Shown in pieces: positions 17,047 to 25,650 of a stretch of 64,000 nucleotides of DNA; position 1 is the first letter of the stretch, and every line of letters begins with the position of its first letter. Source of the DNA: Deltaproteobacteria bacterium (GTDB lineage: Bacteria > Myxococcota_A > Polyangia > Polyangiales > JADJMO01); assembly GCA_025363655.1 (NCBI GenBank), contig JANYDK010000026.1:1-64000 (forward strand), written 5' to 3'. The position numbers were made by a program, and so were the translations under genes. A model generated the notes under the pieces. It worked only from the letters and a program-made list of their open reading frames with translations. It was not told the origin of the DNA and searched no databases.

Positions 17047-17760
17047 CTACTTCCCGACGGTGAACCCCATCGCCTTCGCGCTCTTGGCGATCTCCGCGAA
17101 ATCGGCGTCTTGGTTCAACGTGGCGACCAGCTTCTTGGTGATTGGCTGGTGGGCGTAGACCTTCTTCACCGCCGCGAGATCGAGCTCGTCGTCGAGCTCG
17201 TAGTTGTCCTCGGCGAGCTCGGCGTAGGTCTTCGGGTCGCCGTCGAGGATCGAGAGCAAATGGGTCGAGCCGTCCGGATCGCTCTTGTAGGGCTCGATCG
17301 CCTTTCGTTGCGGAAAGACGATGTCGCCGATGCGATAACGATCGTCGGTCGCGAGCCGCCACACGATGAACGTGTGATCGCCGGGCGAGAACGCTGGTTC
17401 GGCGAGGGCCGCCTTCAGCTCGTCGGGAAAGCCGGTGAGCATGCCCGGCCAGAGCGATTTGTCCTTGCGCGCGTAGGGCGTCATCGGCGACGCCTCGTGA
17501 TCGAAGCCGAGGAGCACGAGGCCTTTCTTGCCGAACCAGAGGAACCACTCGTCGCCGGAGCCGTTGCGCATCGACGCCATCGCCTCGCCCGCGCCCCACT
17601 TCGGATCGAACGAGTAGCAGCGGTCCTCCCAATCGTCGCAGAGAATCTCTTCGAGCAACGCGACCGACTCCATCAGCGCGCGCAACGGCTTCGGCTCCGG
17701 TATGGCCGCGAGGTTGCGCGTCGAGGGCTGCGAGGAGGCGGAGCGCTTCTTGGCCGGCAT
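17047..17760 (-). CDS. Hypothetical protein after histidine kinase, unknown family
   Basis: About 237 residues, soluble, no recognised domain. The chosen ATG gives MPAKKRSASSQPST; an in-frame GTG at 17799 overlaps the kinase stop (GTGA) and would add 13 residues, so either start is possible. The sequence has acidic and aromatic patches: DDWEDRCYSFDPKWGAGEAMASM, SGDEWFLWFGKKGLVLLGFDHEASP and KVYAHQPITKKLVATLNQ. The overlap with the kinase gene suggests a shared transcript. A role in that signalling pathway cannot be claimed from sequence. Confidence 0.7.
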   Translation of the reverse strand: MPAKKRSASSQPSTRNLAAIPEPKPLRALMESVALLEEILCDDWEDRCYSFDPKWGAGEAMASMRNGSGDEWFLWFGKKGLVLLGFDHEASPMTPYARKDKSLWPGMLTGFPDELKAALAEPAFSPGDHTFIVWRLATDDRYRIGDIVFPQRKAIEPYKSDPDGSTHLLSILDGDPKTYAELAEDNYELDDELDLAAVKKVYAHQPITKKLVATLNQDADFAEIAKSAKAMGFTVGK

Positions 17761-17795
17761 CGGACCAGAGTACGATCGCTGCCCGATGCCGTCGC

Positions 17796-19220
17796 TCACG
17801 TCGCTCCAACGCTCGGTTCGCTCTCGAGGATGCCCTCGGCGCGCGGCAGATGGATCGAGAACGTCGTCCCTCGGCCGAGCTCGCTCTGCACCTGCAGGTG
17901 TCCGCCGGCTCGACGGACGATGCCGTAGACCGTCGACAACCCGAGCCCGGTCCCCTTTCCGATCGGCTTGGTCGTGAAGAACGGTTCGAAGATGCGCGCC
18001 AGCGTCTTCGCGTCCATCCCCGAACCCGTGTCGCTGACCGACAAGACGACGTGCTCACCCGCCGTCGCGTCGGCGAATCGCCGGACGTAGGTCTCGTCGA
18101 GGGTCTCGTTGCGGGTCCCGATCGTCAGCCTCCCGCCGCTCGTCATCGCATCTCGCGCGTTGACGGCGAGGTTCATCAAGATCTGTTCGACCTGCCCGAG
18201 ATCGGCCTTCACGACCCACAATGAGTCGGCGAGCTGGAGCTCGATCTCGATGTCGTTCCCGAGCGTCCGCTCGAGGAGACGCTCCACGTCGACGATGGCC
18301 GCGTTGAGGTCGAGCAGTCGCGGTTGCACCGCCTGACGCCGGCTGAACGCGAGCAGCTGCCAGGTGAGCGCCGCGGCGCGCCGCGCAGCCTTGGCGATTT
18401 CGTCGATCTCTTCGCGGCCGCGGCGACCCGACGGCATGTCGCGCAAGAGCAGCTCGGCGTACCCCGTGATCACCGCGAGCAGATTGTTGAAGTCGTGCGC
18501 GATGCCGCCGGCGAGCTGTCCAATCGCCTCCATCTTCTGCGATTGCACGAGCTGCTCGTGCAGGAGCTTTCGCTCCGAGTGATCTCGCAGCACCAGCAGG
18601 CTGGCGAGGGCGCCCTCGAACTCGAGGCTCGGTCCGCGCACGATCTCGGCCGTGATCGCTTCACCGTCCGATCTCATGAGCCGCACCTCGAAGGGGGCAC
18701 CGGCGTCGGCGGCACCGCTCGGGGTTTCGGCAGCCAGCCAAGCGGCGAAGGCACCGGCGTCGTCGGGATGCGCGAGCTCGGCGACGCGGCGTTGGCGCAG
18801 GGTGACGTCCCCGCCCAGCGTTCGACTCATCGCGCGGCTCGCGAAGACGCAGAGCCCGTCTCGCATCAAGAGCATCCCGTCCGGCGCGGCGGCGATCACC
18901 TCTCGTAGCTCGCCGTCGCTCTGACGCAGCCTCTGCTCGCTTCGCCGGAGGGCTTCGAAGACCGGGGCGATCGAGGCCACGCCGACGACCATCAGCGCCG
19001 AGATGGTCAAAGCGACGAGCTCCGACGAGAGATCGGCGCCGACGATGCGGTGAAGCAAGAGTCCGTGGAGCGTGACCGCCCGCCGACTCGACATCAGTAC
19101 CAGCGCCGTGGCGATGAGGAGCCAGGCCCATCGCGCTCCCGTCACGCGAATCAGACGCAAGGCCAAGACCGCGGCGGTCAGCTGCAGCGCGAGCGAGACC
19201 ACGAGGACGACCATCACCAT
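17796..19220 (-). CDS. PAS-domain sensor histidine kinase (membrane-bound, orphan)
   Basis: 474 residues. Two to three transmembrane segments (about 1-75) are followed by a PAS domain (about 90-205, ELREVIAAAPDGMLLMRDGLCVFASRAM) and a PAC-like end. The kinase core starts at about 215: GQLAGGIAHDFNNLLAVITGYAELL carries the phospho-acceptor His, then the N-box LMNLAVNARDAMTSGG, the G1 box SDTGSGMD, FEPFFTTKP and GTGLGLSTVYGIV. The AHDFNNLL form is typical of hybrid or cyclic-type kinases. No response regulator gene is adjacent, so the partner is elsewhere. The substrate or signal sensed is unknown; the PAS domain could bind a small ligand or be regulated by partner proteins. Confidence 0.92.
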   Translation of the reverse strand: MVMVVLVVSLALQLTAAVLALRLIRVTGARWAWLLIATALVLMSSRRAVTLHGLLLHRIVGADLSSELVALTISALMVVGVASIAPVFEALRRSEQRLRQSDGELREVIAAAPDGMLLMRDGLCVFASRAMSRTLGGDVTLRQRRVAELAHPDDAGAFAAWLAAETPSGAADAGAPFEVRLMRSDGEAITAEIVRGPSLEFEGALASLLVLRDHSERKLLHEQLVQSQKMEAIGQLAGGIAHDFNNLLAVITGYAELLLRDMPSGRRGREEIDEIAKAARRAAALTWQLLAFSRRQAVQPRLLDLNAAIVDVERLLERTLGNDIEIELQLADSLWVVKADLGQVEQILMNLAVNARDAMTSGGRLTIGTRNETLDETYVRRFADATAGEHVVLSVSDTGSGMDAKTLARIFEPFFTTKPIGKGTGLGLSTVYGIVRRAGGHLQVQSELGRGTTFSIHLPRAEGILESEPSVGAT

Positions 19221-19452
19221 CGGCGGCTAGGGTCGCACGGATGATAGCCATGGTTGTGCGTGACCACGCGGACTACCCGCTGGGTCGGCCCCCGAAGCAT
19301 CTGCCGTGAACGTTCGCGCAGGCTCGAAAGGATGGTGCAGCGGTAGGGGCGCTGGCTGCCCACCCTGGCGACCCGAGTCCCCACCTCGTTCGGGGGGCGG
19401 CACGGTTCCCGCAAAACCAAGCCTGGTGCAAGAGCTGCATTCGAGCGGCCAC

Positions 19453-20520
19453 ATGCGCGCACGCAACTTCGGTTCGACCACGTTCATCCCAGCGCTCCTC
19501 ACGCTCCTCACGCTCTCCAGCTGCGTCGGAGACCAAGGGAACCTCGAGCCGGGCGCGCTCGGCGATGCGGCGCACGGCGAGACCTCGGATGCATCGGATG
19601 TCGTCAAAGACAGCCGTGGCCCCGAGACCGACGAGCGCGACGGAGGCGAGCCCGACACGTCCCCTCGAACGGATGTCGCCGACGCGCCCGCGACGGATGT
19701 CACGCACGACGATGCCCCGGGCGACGCTCCCGTCGATGCTCCCGTCGATGCCCCCGCAGGGTGGGTGCTGACGTGGTCGGACGAGTTCGGTGGGGCCGAC
19801 GGCTCTGCGGTCGACGCGACGAAATGGAACTACGACGTCGGCGCCGGCGAAAGCGGCTGGGGCAACAACGAGCTCGAGTACTACACGAGCGGCACCGACA
19901 ACGCGGTGGTTCGCGGCGGCTCACTCGTCATCACCGCCACCAACGCTGGCGCGTCGAAATACAAGTGTTCGTACGGCCCCTGCAAGTTCGTCTCGGCGCG
20001 CCTGACGACGAGCGGGAAGTTCGCGCAGAAGTACGGCCGCTTCGAGGCGCGCATGAAGCTTCCGCGCGGCAAGGGCGTATGGCCCGCGTTCTGGATGCTC
20101 GGGCAGAATTTCCCCGCCACCGACTGGCCCGACTGCGGCGAGATCGACGTGATGGAAAACATCGGCGACGAGCCGTCGATTTGTCACGGTACGACGCACG
20201 GTCCGGGGCCGGCGAGCTACGTCGATGTCGGGCTCACCGGGCAGGTCACGCTACCCGGCGGCAAGGCGCTCGCCGACGACTTCCACGTCTACACCGCGGA
20301 GTGGGAGGCGAGCGCGGTTCGATTCTATTTCGATGGAGCGCTCTACAAGACCGTCACGTCGAAGGATCTCCCGAGCGGCGCGAAGTGGGTTTGGGATCAC
20401 TCGTTCTTCGTCCTCCTCAATTTCGCGGTCGGCGGCGATTGGCCTGGAAGTCCAGATGCCAGCACCAAGTGGCCGCAGACGATGGAGGTCGACTACGTGC
20501 GCGTGTATCGCGCCGAGTAG
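19453..20520 (+). CDS. Lipid-anchored GH16 family glycoside hydrolase (beta-glucanase-like)
   Basis: 355 residues. The signal ends at Cys24 (TLLTLSSC). Residues about 28-100 form a very acidic Asp/Ala/Thr linker, with repeats GDAPVDAPVDAPAG. The catalytic domain (about 102-355) carries all GH16 marks: SDEFGG, WGNNELEYYT, GRFEARMKLPRGKGVWPAFWML and the active-site EIDVMENIG, where the two Glu are nucleophile and acid/base. GH16 enzymes split beta-1,3 or mixed beta-1,3/1,4-glucans and some marine polysaccharides. The lipobox and linker imply the enzyme is held at the cell surface. It precedes a GH5 gene by 35 bases, probably in one transcript. Confidence 0.93.
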   Translation: MRARNFGSTTFIPALLTLLTLSSCVGDQGNLEPGALGDAAHGETSDASDVVKDSRGPETDERDGGEPDTSPRTDVADAPATDVTHDDAPGDAPVDAPVDAPAGWVLTWSDEFGGADGSAVDATKWNYDVGAGESGWGNNELEYYTSGTDNAVVRGGSLVITATNAGASKYKCSYGPCKFVSARLTTSGKFAQKYGRFEARMKLPRGKGVWPAFWMLGQNFPATDWPDCGEIDVMENIGDEPSICHGTTHGPGPASYVDVGLTGQVTLPGGKALADDFHVYTAEWEASAVRFYFDGALYKTVTSKDLPSGAKWVWDHSFFVLLNFAVGGDWPGSPDASTKWPQTMEVDYVRVYRAE

Positions 20521-20555
20521 CCCGGCCGGGTACGAGGTGTGCAACGCGCTCGTGG

Positions 20556-22004
20556 ATGATGTCTCAACCCCTACGCACTTCGATCGTCATTCTCGGCGCG
20601 CTGACCTTCACGGCCTGTGGCAGCGGCGCCGATGGTGGCGCGAGCTCGGACGACGTCGATGGCTCGCGCGCTCACGATGCGTCTGCGACCGACACCCGCG
20701 TCGTCGACGAGCCGGACGGCGCCTCGAAGGACTCATCCGATCCATCCGACGGCAAAGGCGCGACGGACGCGACCGACGCGACCGACGCCGGATTCGACGT
20801 CATTTCCAGCGCCGATGCGATCGCCTCGCCGTGGTCCGGCCTGCGCGTGTCGGGCACGACCTTCGTCGACGGCTCGGGTAAGGAGCTCATTCCTCGCGGC
20901 ATCGGCATCGGTGAATGGCACAACATCGAGTCGTACATGCTCGGCGTCGACTTGAGCTCGGACTCGCCGGGCATGGGTGAGACCAGGCTTCGCGCTGCGC
21001 TCGAGAAGGCGATGGGCAAGGCCGGCGCGGACGCCTTCTTCGCCAGTTGGGAAGCGAACGTGGTGACCGAGGACGACGTCGCGCTGTGGGCGAGCTGGGG
21101 GATGAACACGGTCCGATTGCCCATCAACTACCGCGCCCTCAGCAGCGCGCCTGGCGTCTACATCGAAGCCGGTTTCGTGGTCATCGATCGCTTCATCGCC
21201 TGGTGCAAAGCCAAAGGCATCTACGTCATCCTCGATTTGCACGCCGCGCCGGGCGGTCAGAACTGCGAGGAGATGGGCGACAGCCCCGACGGCGTCGCGC
21301 ACCTCTGGAAAGACCCGGCGACGTATCGCGCCTGGACGATCGAGCTCTGGCAGACCCTCGCCAAACGCTACGCCGCCGAGACGGCCGTCGGTGGCTACGA
21401 CATCTTCGACGAGCCCTACGACATCGAGAGCAGCGGCACGTTCTCCAGCGGAATCTCCACCTTGCGAACGATGTACGTGGACATCACGGCCGCCATTCGC
21501 GCGGTCGACGCGCACCACGTGCTCTTCTTCGAGGGCACCAATTGGTCGTCGATCGATGCGGGCAAAGGCGGGACCAGTGGCTTCGATGGGCTGGCGCCGG
21601 CGTGGGATCCTCAGATGGCCTGGGCATTCCACAAGTATTGGGACGACAACACCGTAGCGGCGATTCAGGGATATCTCGACTTGCGCACCAGCACCGGTCG
21701 GCCCGTCTGGAACGGCGAGACCGGCGAGGATCAAAAGACGGGTTGGTCGGCAGCGATGATCGCGCTCCTCGAATCGCACGGCATCGGCTGGAACGAGTGG
21801 ACCTACAAGAAGGTGGAAAATGCCGCCAATTTCTACTCGATTCATGCGCCGACGAACTGGTCGAAGATGCAGACGTACTTGAAGGGCGGCGCGATGCCTT
21901 CCTCTGCGGACGCCAACGCCATCATGATGTCGCTCGCGGCGAACGCCGCTACCGCGAAGTGCACGCTGCAATCGGCGTGGCTGAAGGAGGTGTTCGGCAA
22001 GTAG
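20556..22004 (+). CDS. Lipid-anchored GH5 family glycoside hydrolase (cellulase/glucanase-like)
   Basis: 482 residues. The lipoprotein signal ends at Cys21 (ALTFTAC), followed by an Asp/Ser/Ala linker (about 24-78). A GH5-type (beta/alpha)8 domain runs from about 88 to 460: GSGKELIPRGIGIGEWHNIES, WGMNTVRLPINY, GIYVILDLHAAPGGQN and GYDIFDEPYD, then HVLFFEGTNW and PVWNGETGE with the likely nucleophile Glu. The expected Asn before the acid/base Glu (NEP) is replaced by Asp (DEP). Two adjacent ATGs start the gene; the first is used. Family membership is clear. The substrate, probably a beta-glucan or mannan, is not determined by sequence alone. Confidence 0.9.
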   Translation: MMSQPLRTSIVILGALTFTACGSGADGGASSDDVDGSRAHDASATDTRVVDEPDGASKDSSDPSDGKGATDATDATDAGFDVISSADAIASPWSGLRVSGTTFVDGSGKELIPRGIGIGEWHNIESYMLGVDLSSDSPGMGETRLRAALEKAMGKAGADAFFASWEANVVTEDDVALWASWGMNTVRLPINYRALSSAPGVYIEAGFVVIDRFIAWCKAKGIYVILDLHAAPGGQNCEEMGDSPDGVAHLWKDPATYRAWTIELWQTLAKRYAAETAVGGYDIFDEPYDIESSGTFSSGISTLRTMYVDITAAIRAVDAHHVLFFEGTNWSSIDAGKGGTSGFDGLAPAWDPQMAWAFHKYWDDNTVAAIQGYLDLRTSTGRPVWNGETGEDQKTGWSAAMIALLESHGIGWNEWTYKKVENAANFYSIHAPTNWSKMQTYLKGGAMPSSADANAIMMSLAANAATAKCTLQSAWLKEVFGK

Positions 22005-22031
22005 GACTTCGCCGAGCGCCGACGCTACCAG

Positions 22032-23219
22032 CTAGGGCTCGTGAAGCACGTAGCGCGTCACCACGCCCTTCTGGTTCACCACCCAGACGGCCCTCGTCGC
22101 GTCGACGGCGACGTCGGCTGCGTGATCGAGTGACCCATCGAGGAGGCCGAAATCGTGCCCTTCGGGGCCGAGGACGCGCACGAGGCCGCCGTCGCGGATG
22201 AAGAGGTGGCCGTTGCCGTCGATGGCGGCGTTGCCGAAGTGTGGCCTGTCGGGGAGCCCGAATTTGCCGGTGAAGGCGCCCTTGGAGTCGTAGGAGTAGA
22301 CGAGATTCTCGTAGACGTGGGCGACGTAGACGTTGCCGAAGCCGTCGACGGCCGGCTTGTCGGACGAAGCCTTCGTGTAGTCGTGCGGCTCGTCCCAGCG
22401 GGCGACGACCTTGCCCTTGGTGTCGAGCTTGACGATCGCGAACTCGGTGTCGCCGCAGCCGCTTCGTGCGTAGAGCGTGTCGGTCGCGTCGATCGCGAGA
22501 TCGCGATAACACGTCTTCGGACGTTTGCCGGGGAAGGTCGCGAGGAGCTTCGGCGGCGCGGCGTCTCCGTCGAGAGAGAGCGAGAACTGCAGGATGTCGT
22601 ACCCGATGGCGACGTAGAGGCGACCGGTCGAATCGACGGCGATGCCTTGGACGCGATCGATGTCCCCCTCGAGCGGGTTCGACGCGACGTTCTTCGTCGT
22701 CGCGCGCAAGGAGAAGAGCGTCTTGCCGGTCGCGTCCATCACCTGCGTGCGATTCGTGCGATCGGCGACGTAGACGTTGCCTTTCTTGTCGAGCGCGATG
22801 CAGCAAGGGTCGGTGAATTGGCCGGGACCGTCGCCCTCGCCGCCGAAGTGGACGGTGGCGGCGGCGAACGACGTTGGGGCAGAGGGCGTGGCGACCGTCG
22901 ACGGTGAAGCCGCGGTCACCGAAGCAACTGCTGGCGGCGGCGGGGGAGACACCGGCGCCGGTGAAGGAGAAGGTCGCGAGCCGAGCAGCGTGAGGAGGCC
23001 GACGAGCCCGAGGCCGGCGACCAACGCACCGACGAAGAAGATCATGCGGCTACTCGACGGGGGCGGGGCCGTCTCGAGCTCGATGCGACGCGGAAGCGGG
23101 ACGGCCATGCGCGGCGCGGGCTCGGGTTTCGTCGAGACGAGGCGGCCACAGTACGGGCACTCGTCCGTGGCCCGGACGTCGACCGCGGCGCCACACCCTC
23201 CGCACGTGAGCTTGGGCAT
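22032..23219 (-). CDS. Zinc-ribbon membrane protein with NHL-repeat beta-propeller
   Basis: 395 residues. The N-terminus holds a zinc ribbon (CGGCGAAVDVRATDECPYCG, about 5-25). One transmembrane helix lies at about 59-80 (FFVGALVAGLGLVGLLTLLG). After a Pro/Ser/Val linker, residues about 125-395 form NHL-like repeats: GPGQFTDPCCIALDKKGNVYVADRTN, VQGIAVDSTGRLYVAIG, DLAIDATDTLYARSG, KPAVDGFGNVYVAHV, AIDGNGHLFIRDG and ADVAVDATRAVWVVN. NHL propellers usually bind peptides, RNA or glycans. The ribbon is predicted cytoplasmic and the propeller periplasmic by this simple topology, if the ribbon side stays inside. It is convergent with the GH5 gene, with only 27 bases between them. Confidence 0.88.
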   Translation of the reverse strand: MPKLTCGGCGAAVDVRATDECPYCGRLVSTKPEPAPRMAVPLPRRIELETAPPPSSSRMIFFVGALVAGLGLVGLLTLLGSRPSPSPAPVSPPPPPAVASVTAASPSTVATPSAPTSFAAATVHFGGEGDGPGQFTDPCCIALDKKGNVYVADRTNRTQVMDATGKTLFSLRATTKNVASNPLEGDIDRVQGIAVDSTGRLYVAIGYDILQFSLSLDGDAAPPKLLATFPGKRPKTCYRDLAIDATDTLYARSGCGDTEFAIVKLDTKGKVVARWDEPHDYTKASSDKPAVDGFGNVYVAHVYENLVYSYDSKGAFTGKFGLPDRPHFGNAAIDGNGHLFIRDGGLVRVLGPEGHDFGLLDGSLDHAADVAVDATRAVWVVNQKGVVTRYVLHEP

Positions 23220-23333
23220 GGTCTCGACGGTACGACGTCGGCGCGGGTGGGGAGGAGGGAAATTTTCTCGGCCTCCGGCGTGCGCGGCGTCACGTGCGGG
23301 GAACGAAGCGCGCGCCTCGTCTGCTGGCTCGAC

Positions 23334-24056
23334 ATGACGTCCCTCGCTCGATCCATTTCGTGCGCGTTCCTCTTTGCGACCCTCGTCGTCGGCAGCGGTT
23401 GCGTGTCTCGCGCGCGCATGTCGGCCGCGAAGATCGGTTGCTCGTCCGACGAGGTCGCGATCAGCGGCGGAGGCTACGAGCCCAGCCCCGAGTCGCTGCG
23501 ACCGAACGAGACTTGGACGGCAACGTGCCGAGGGCGCTCGTACACCTGTTCGCGCATCAACTTCGCCAAGGGCACCGACGTTTCGTGTGTCGAGATCGGC
23601 GGGGAGCAGGTGGCCGCGAGCAACGGGCCGCCGATGCCGACCGAATGGCGATGGGTCGACGTCGACGGCGCTGCCTTCCAGACACCGACGGACTGGAAGG
23701 TTCCCGAGAAGAGCCCGACCAGCTCCGATCCTCCGACGTGGTACGCGCCCTTCGGCACGCGCGCGGTGACCCTTCGCGTTCGCGCGTTCAGCGGTTCGCT
23801 CGAGGAGCAGGTGAGCGCGCTCGGCGATCGCGCCGTCGAAGAGCTACGAATCGACGGCACGCCAGCGACGCTCGCCTATGGCTATTACGACGGCGGCCAC
23901 GTGACCACGCTCCTCGTCGCGCGTGGCGAGCGGCTCTACGATCTCTCGTGCTACGACGCGCAAATCAAGGAGCAATCGGCCCAGTGCACCGACATCCTCG
24001 CCTCGTTCACGCTCGAGCCGAAGAAGAAGAAATCGAAGCCGAAGAGCAGTCACTAG
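23334..24056 (+). CDS. Lipoprotein of unknown function with basic C-terminal tail
   Basis: 240 residues. The chosen ATG gives a lipoprotein signal with Cys23 (VVGSGC). Residues about 30-110 include SSDEVAISGGGYEPSP and TWTATCRGRSYTCSR with spaced Cys. The second half has an alpha/beta character (AFQTPTDWKVPEKSPTSSDPPTWYAPFGTRAVTLRVRAFSG, listed in parts). The tail EPKKKKSKPKSSH is strongly basic. I do not recognise the family. The gene is followed 15 bases later by the barstar-like gene on the same strand, so the two are likely co-transcribed. Confidence 0.75.
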   Translation: MTSLARSISCAFLFATLVVGSGCVSRARMSAAKIGCSSDEVAISGGGYEPSPESLRPNETWTATCRGRSYTCSRINFAKGTDVSCVEIGGEQVAASNGPPMPTEWRWVDVDGAAFQTPTDWKVPEKSPTSSDPPTWYAPFGTRAVTLRVRAFSGSLEEQVSALGDRAVEELRIDGTPATLAYGYYDGGHVTTLLVARGERLYDLSCYDAQIKEQSAQCTDILASFTLEPKKKKSKPKSSH

Positions 24057-24071
24057 CTACGCTGTCTCCGT

Positions 24072-25073
24072 ATGAAGGTCCCCCTCGACGCCGAAGGAGT
24101 CGCCGCCCTCGCCGCGCGTTTCGGCGAGTTCCACGACTCGGTGATTCGCCGCTTCGGCTGCACCTACGGCGAAAAGGGCGCCTGCGAGATCGAGCTCGAA
24201 GCGATGGACCTCGAAGGCGCATGGCATCGCGTCACCATGGTCGTGCAGCACGTGTCGGAGTTTCGTCTGACCGAGGGGCCGGCCGTCTGGGGCAACGCGC
24301 CGACGTGGGACGTCACCGTGCATCACGCCGATGGAACGTCGACGGAGGAGTCCCGTCCGCGCGATTACTCCGACCTCGGCCTCGGTGGTGCGACGAATCA
24401 GGTGATCTATGCCGCGGCGATCCACGCGACGCCGCGGGGACCGTTCGTCGATCTCGCGCCGGCTTCTCACGAGCCGTCGAAAGATCTCGATCCGGTCTCG
24501 TGGAGGAAGTCGACGTTCTACGTCTTCGGTCGCAGCGGGTACGCGAGCGTCGAGCCGGTCGAGCAGGCGCCAATCCAACCGCAGACGCCGGCGATCCGCG
24601 AGCTCCTCCGCGGCGGCGCGATCACTCTCTATCACCGCGCGACGCTCTTCGACGCGGCGATCGCCGAGCTCACGGTGGCAGGTGCTCGCGTCCACGCAAT
24701 CGACGCTTCGAGCGCTGCCACCGTCCAAGCAGCACTGACCGAAGTGCTGCGATTCGACGAGAACTTCGGGTACGCGCCTTGGACGGGAAATCTCGACGCG
24801 CTCGTCGATGCTTTTCGCGAGGTCGACTACCGCGCCGCGAACGGCGTCGTTCTCGCGTTTCGCCACTTCGATGCGTGGGTCGCCGAGAGCTCCAGCTTCG
24901 CAACGGGAGTGCTCGACGTCCTGGAGATGGCTTCGCGCGATGCCTTGCTGGACGGGCACGCGCTCCTCGGTCTCGTGCAAACCGACGCTCCACACTTGCA
25001 GATCGCCCCGCTCGGAGGCCGCGCACCGAGTTGGAATCGCGCGGAGTGGCTGAACGCGAGTCGGAGTGGCTGA
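24072..25073 (+). CDS. Putative fused immunity protein: FHDS-type domain plus barstar-like domain
   Basis: 333 residues, cytosolic, no signal peptide. The N-terminal part (about 8-95) begins FGEFHDSVIRRFGCTYG and continues with an EIELEAMDLEGAWHRVTMV strand pattern, similar to small FHD-type immunity-like domains. The C-terminal part (about 184-300) looks like barstar, the inhibitor of barnase-type RNases: VHAIDASS, ALTEVLRFDENFG, NLDALVDAF, VLAFRHFDAW and TGVLDVLEMASRDA correspond to the usual strand-helix order with the fG...NlDAL core. Barstar folds bind barnase-like toxins tightly. No toxin gene is adjacent. The identification is by pattern only; a structural comparison would settle it. 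Confidence 0.6.
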   Translation: MKVPLDAEGVAALAARFGEFHDSVIRRFGCTYGEKGACEIELEAMDLEGAWHRVTMVVQHVSEFRLTEGPAVWGNAPTWDVTVHHADGTSTEESRPRDYSDLGLGGATNQVIYAAAIHATPRGPFVDLAPASHEPSKDLDPVSWRKSTFYVFGRSGYASVEPVEQAPIQPQTPAIRELLRGGAITLYHRATLFDAAIAELTVAGARVHAIDASSAATVQAALTEVLRFDENFGYAPWTGNLDALVDAFREVDYRAANGVVLAFRHFDAWVAESSSFATGVLDVLEMASRDALLDGHALLGLVQTDAPHLQIAPLGGRAPSWNRAEWLNASRSG

Positions 25074-25246
25074 GCGGCTCTGAGTCTTCAGATAGCCAAG
25101 TGAGGTAGAGACAACGGATCCCGCGAAAATCGCAGGGCGAAGTAAATCGACCGGGCGATGTCGAGACCCGCGCTCCGGCTCCGACTCCCCTAGGAAAGCC
25201 AGCCGGCTCGGCGGGCTAAGATGTTCCCTCACGAAGGAGTCGAGCG

Positions 25247-25636
25247 ATGAAATTCATGATGATGATGAACACCCCTGGCGGTGGCCCCTACCAGATCAAC
25301 AAGTGGCCGCAGAAGGACATCGCGGCGCACATCGAGTTCATGCGTGGGTTCAACAAGAAGCTCGTCGCCTCGGGGGAGTGGGTGACGGGGGAGGGGCTCA
25401 CCGGGCCCGATCGGGCCAAGCTGGTTCGCGCAGGGACTGACGGCGCGCCGATCACCGATGGCGTGTTTCCCGAGTCGAAGGAGTTCCTGGCGGGGTATTG
25501 GATCGTCGACGTCGAGACCGAAGAGCGCGCGTACCAGCTCGCGGCGGAGGCTTCGGCGGCGCCCGGTCCGGGGGGAACTCCGCTCAACATGGCGATCGAA
25601 GTGCGTCAGGTGATGAGCGGCCTTCCCATCGACTGA
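25247..25636 (+). CDS. YCII-related (DGPF-domain) protein
   Basis: 129 residues, the normal size for a DGPF/YCII domain. It starts MKFMMMMNTPGGGPYQ and has GEWVTGEGLTGPDRAKLVR, ITDGVFPESKEFLAGYWIVDV and EVRQVMSGLP, the standard family landmarks. YCII-like proteins are small, often dimeric, and their activity is mostly unknown. In many bacteria they sit next to ECF42-type sigma factors; here an ECF42-like sigma gene follows 14 bases later on the same strand. A good ribosome-binding site (GAAGGAG) precedes the ATG. The pair likely forms a regulatory operon. Confidence 0.92.
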   Translation: MKFMMMMNTPGGGPYQINKWPQKDIAAHIEFMRGFNKKLVASGEWVTGEGLTGPDRAKLVRAGTDGAPITDGVFPESKEFLAGYWIVDVETEERAYQLAAEASAAPGPGGTPLNMAIEVRQVMSGLPID

Positions 25637-25650
25637 GTCGGTCCCCATCG

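Noticed and set aside
19761-20555. Upstream extension of the GH5 frame
   Set aside because: Overlaps the GH16 gene in another frame and precedes the lipoprotein signal.
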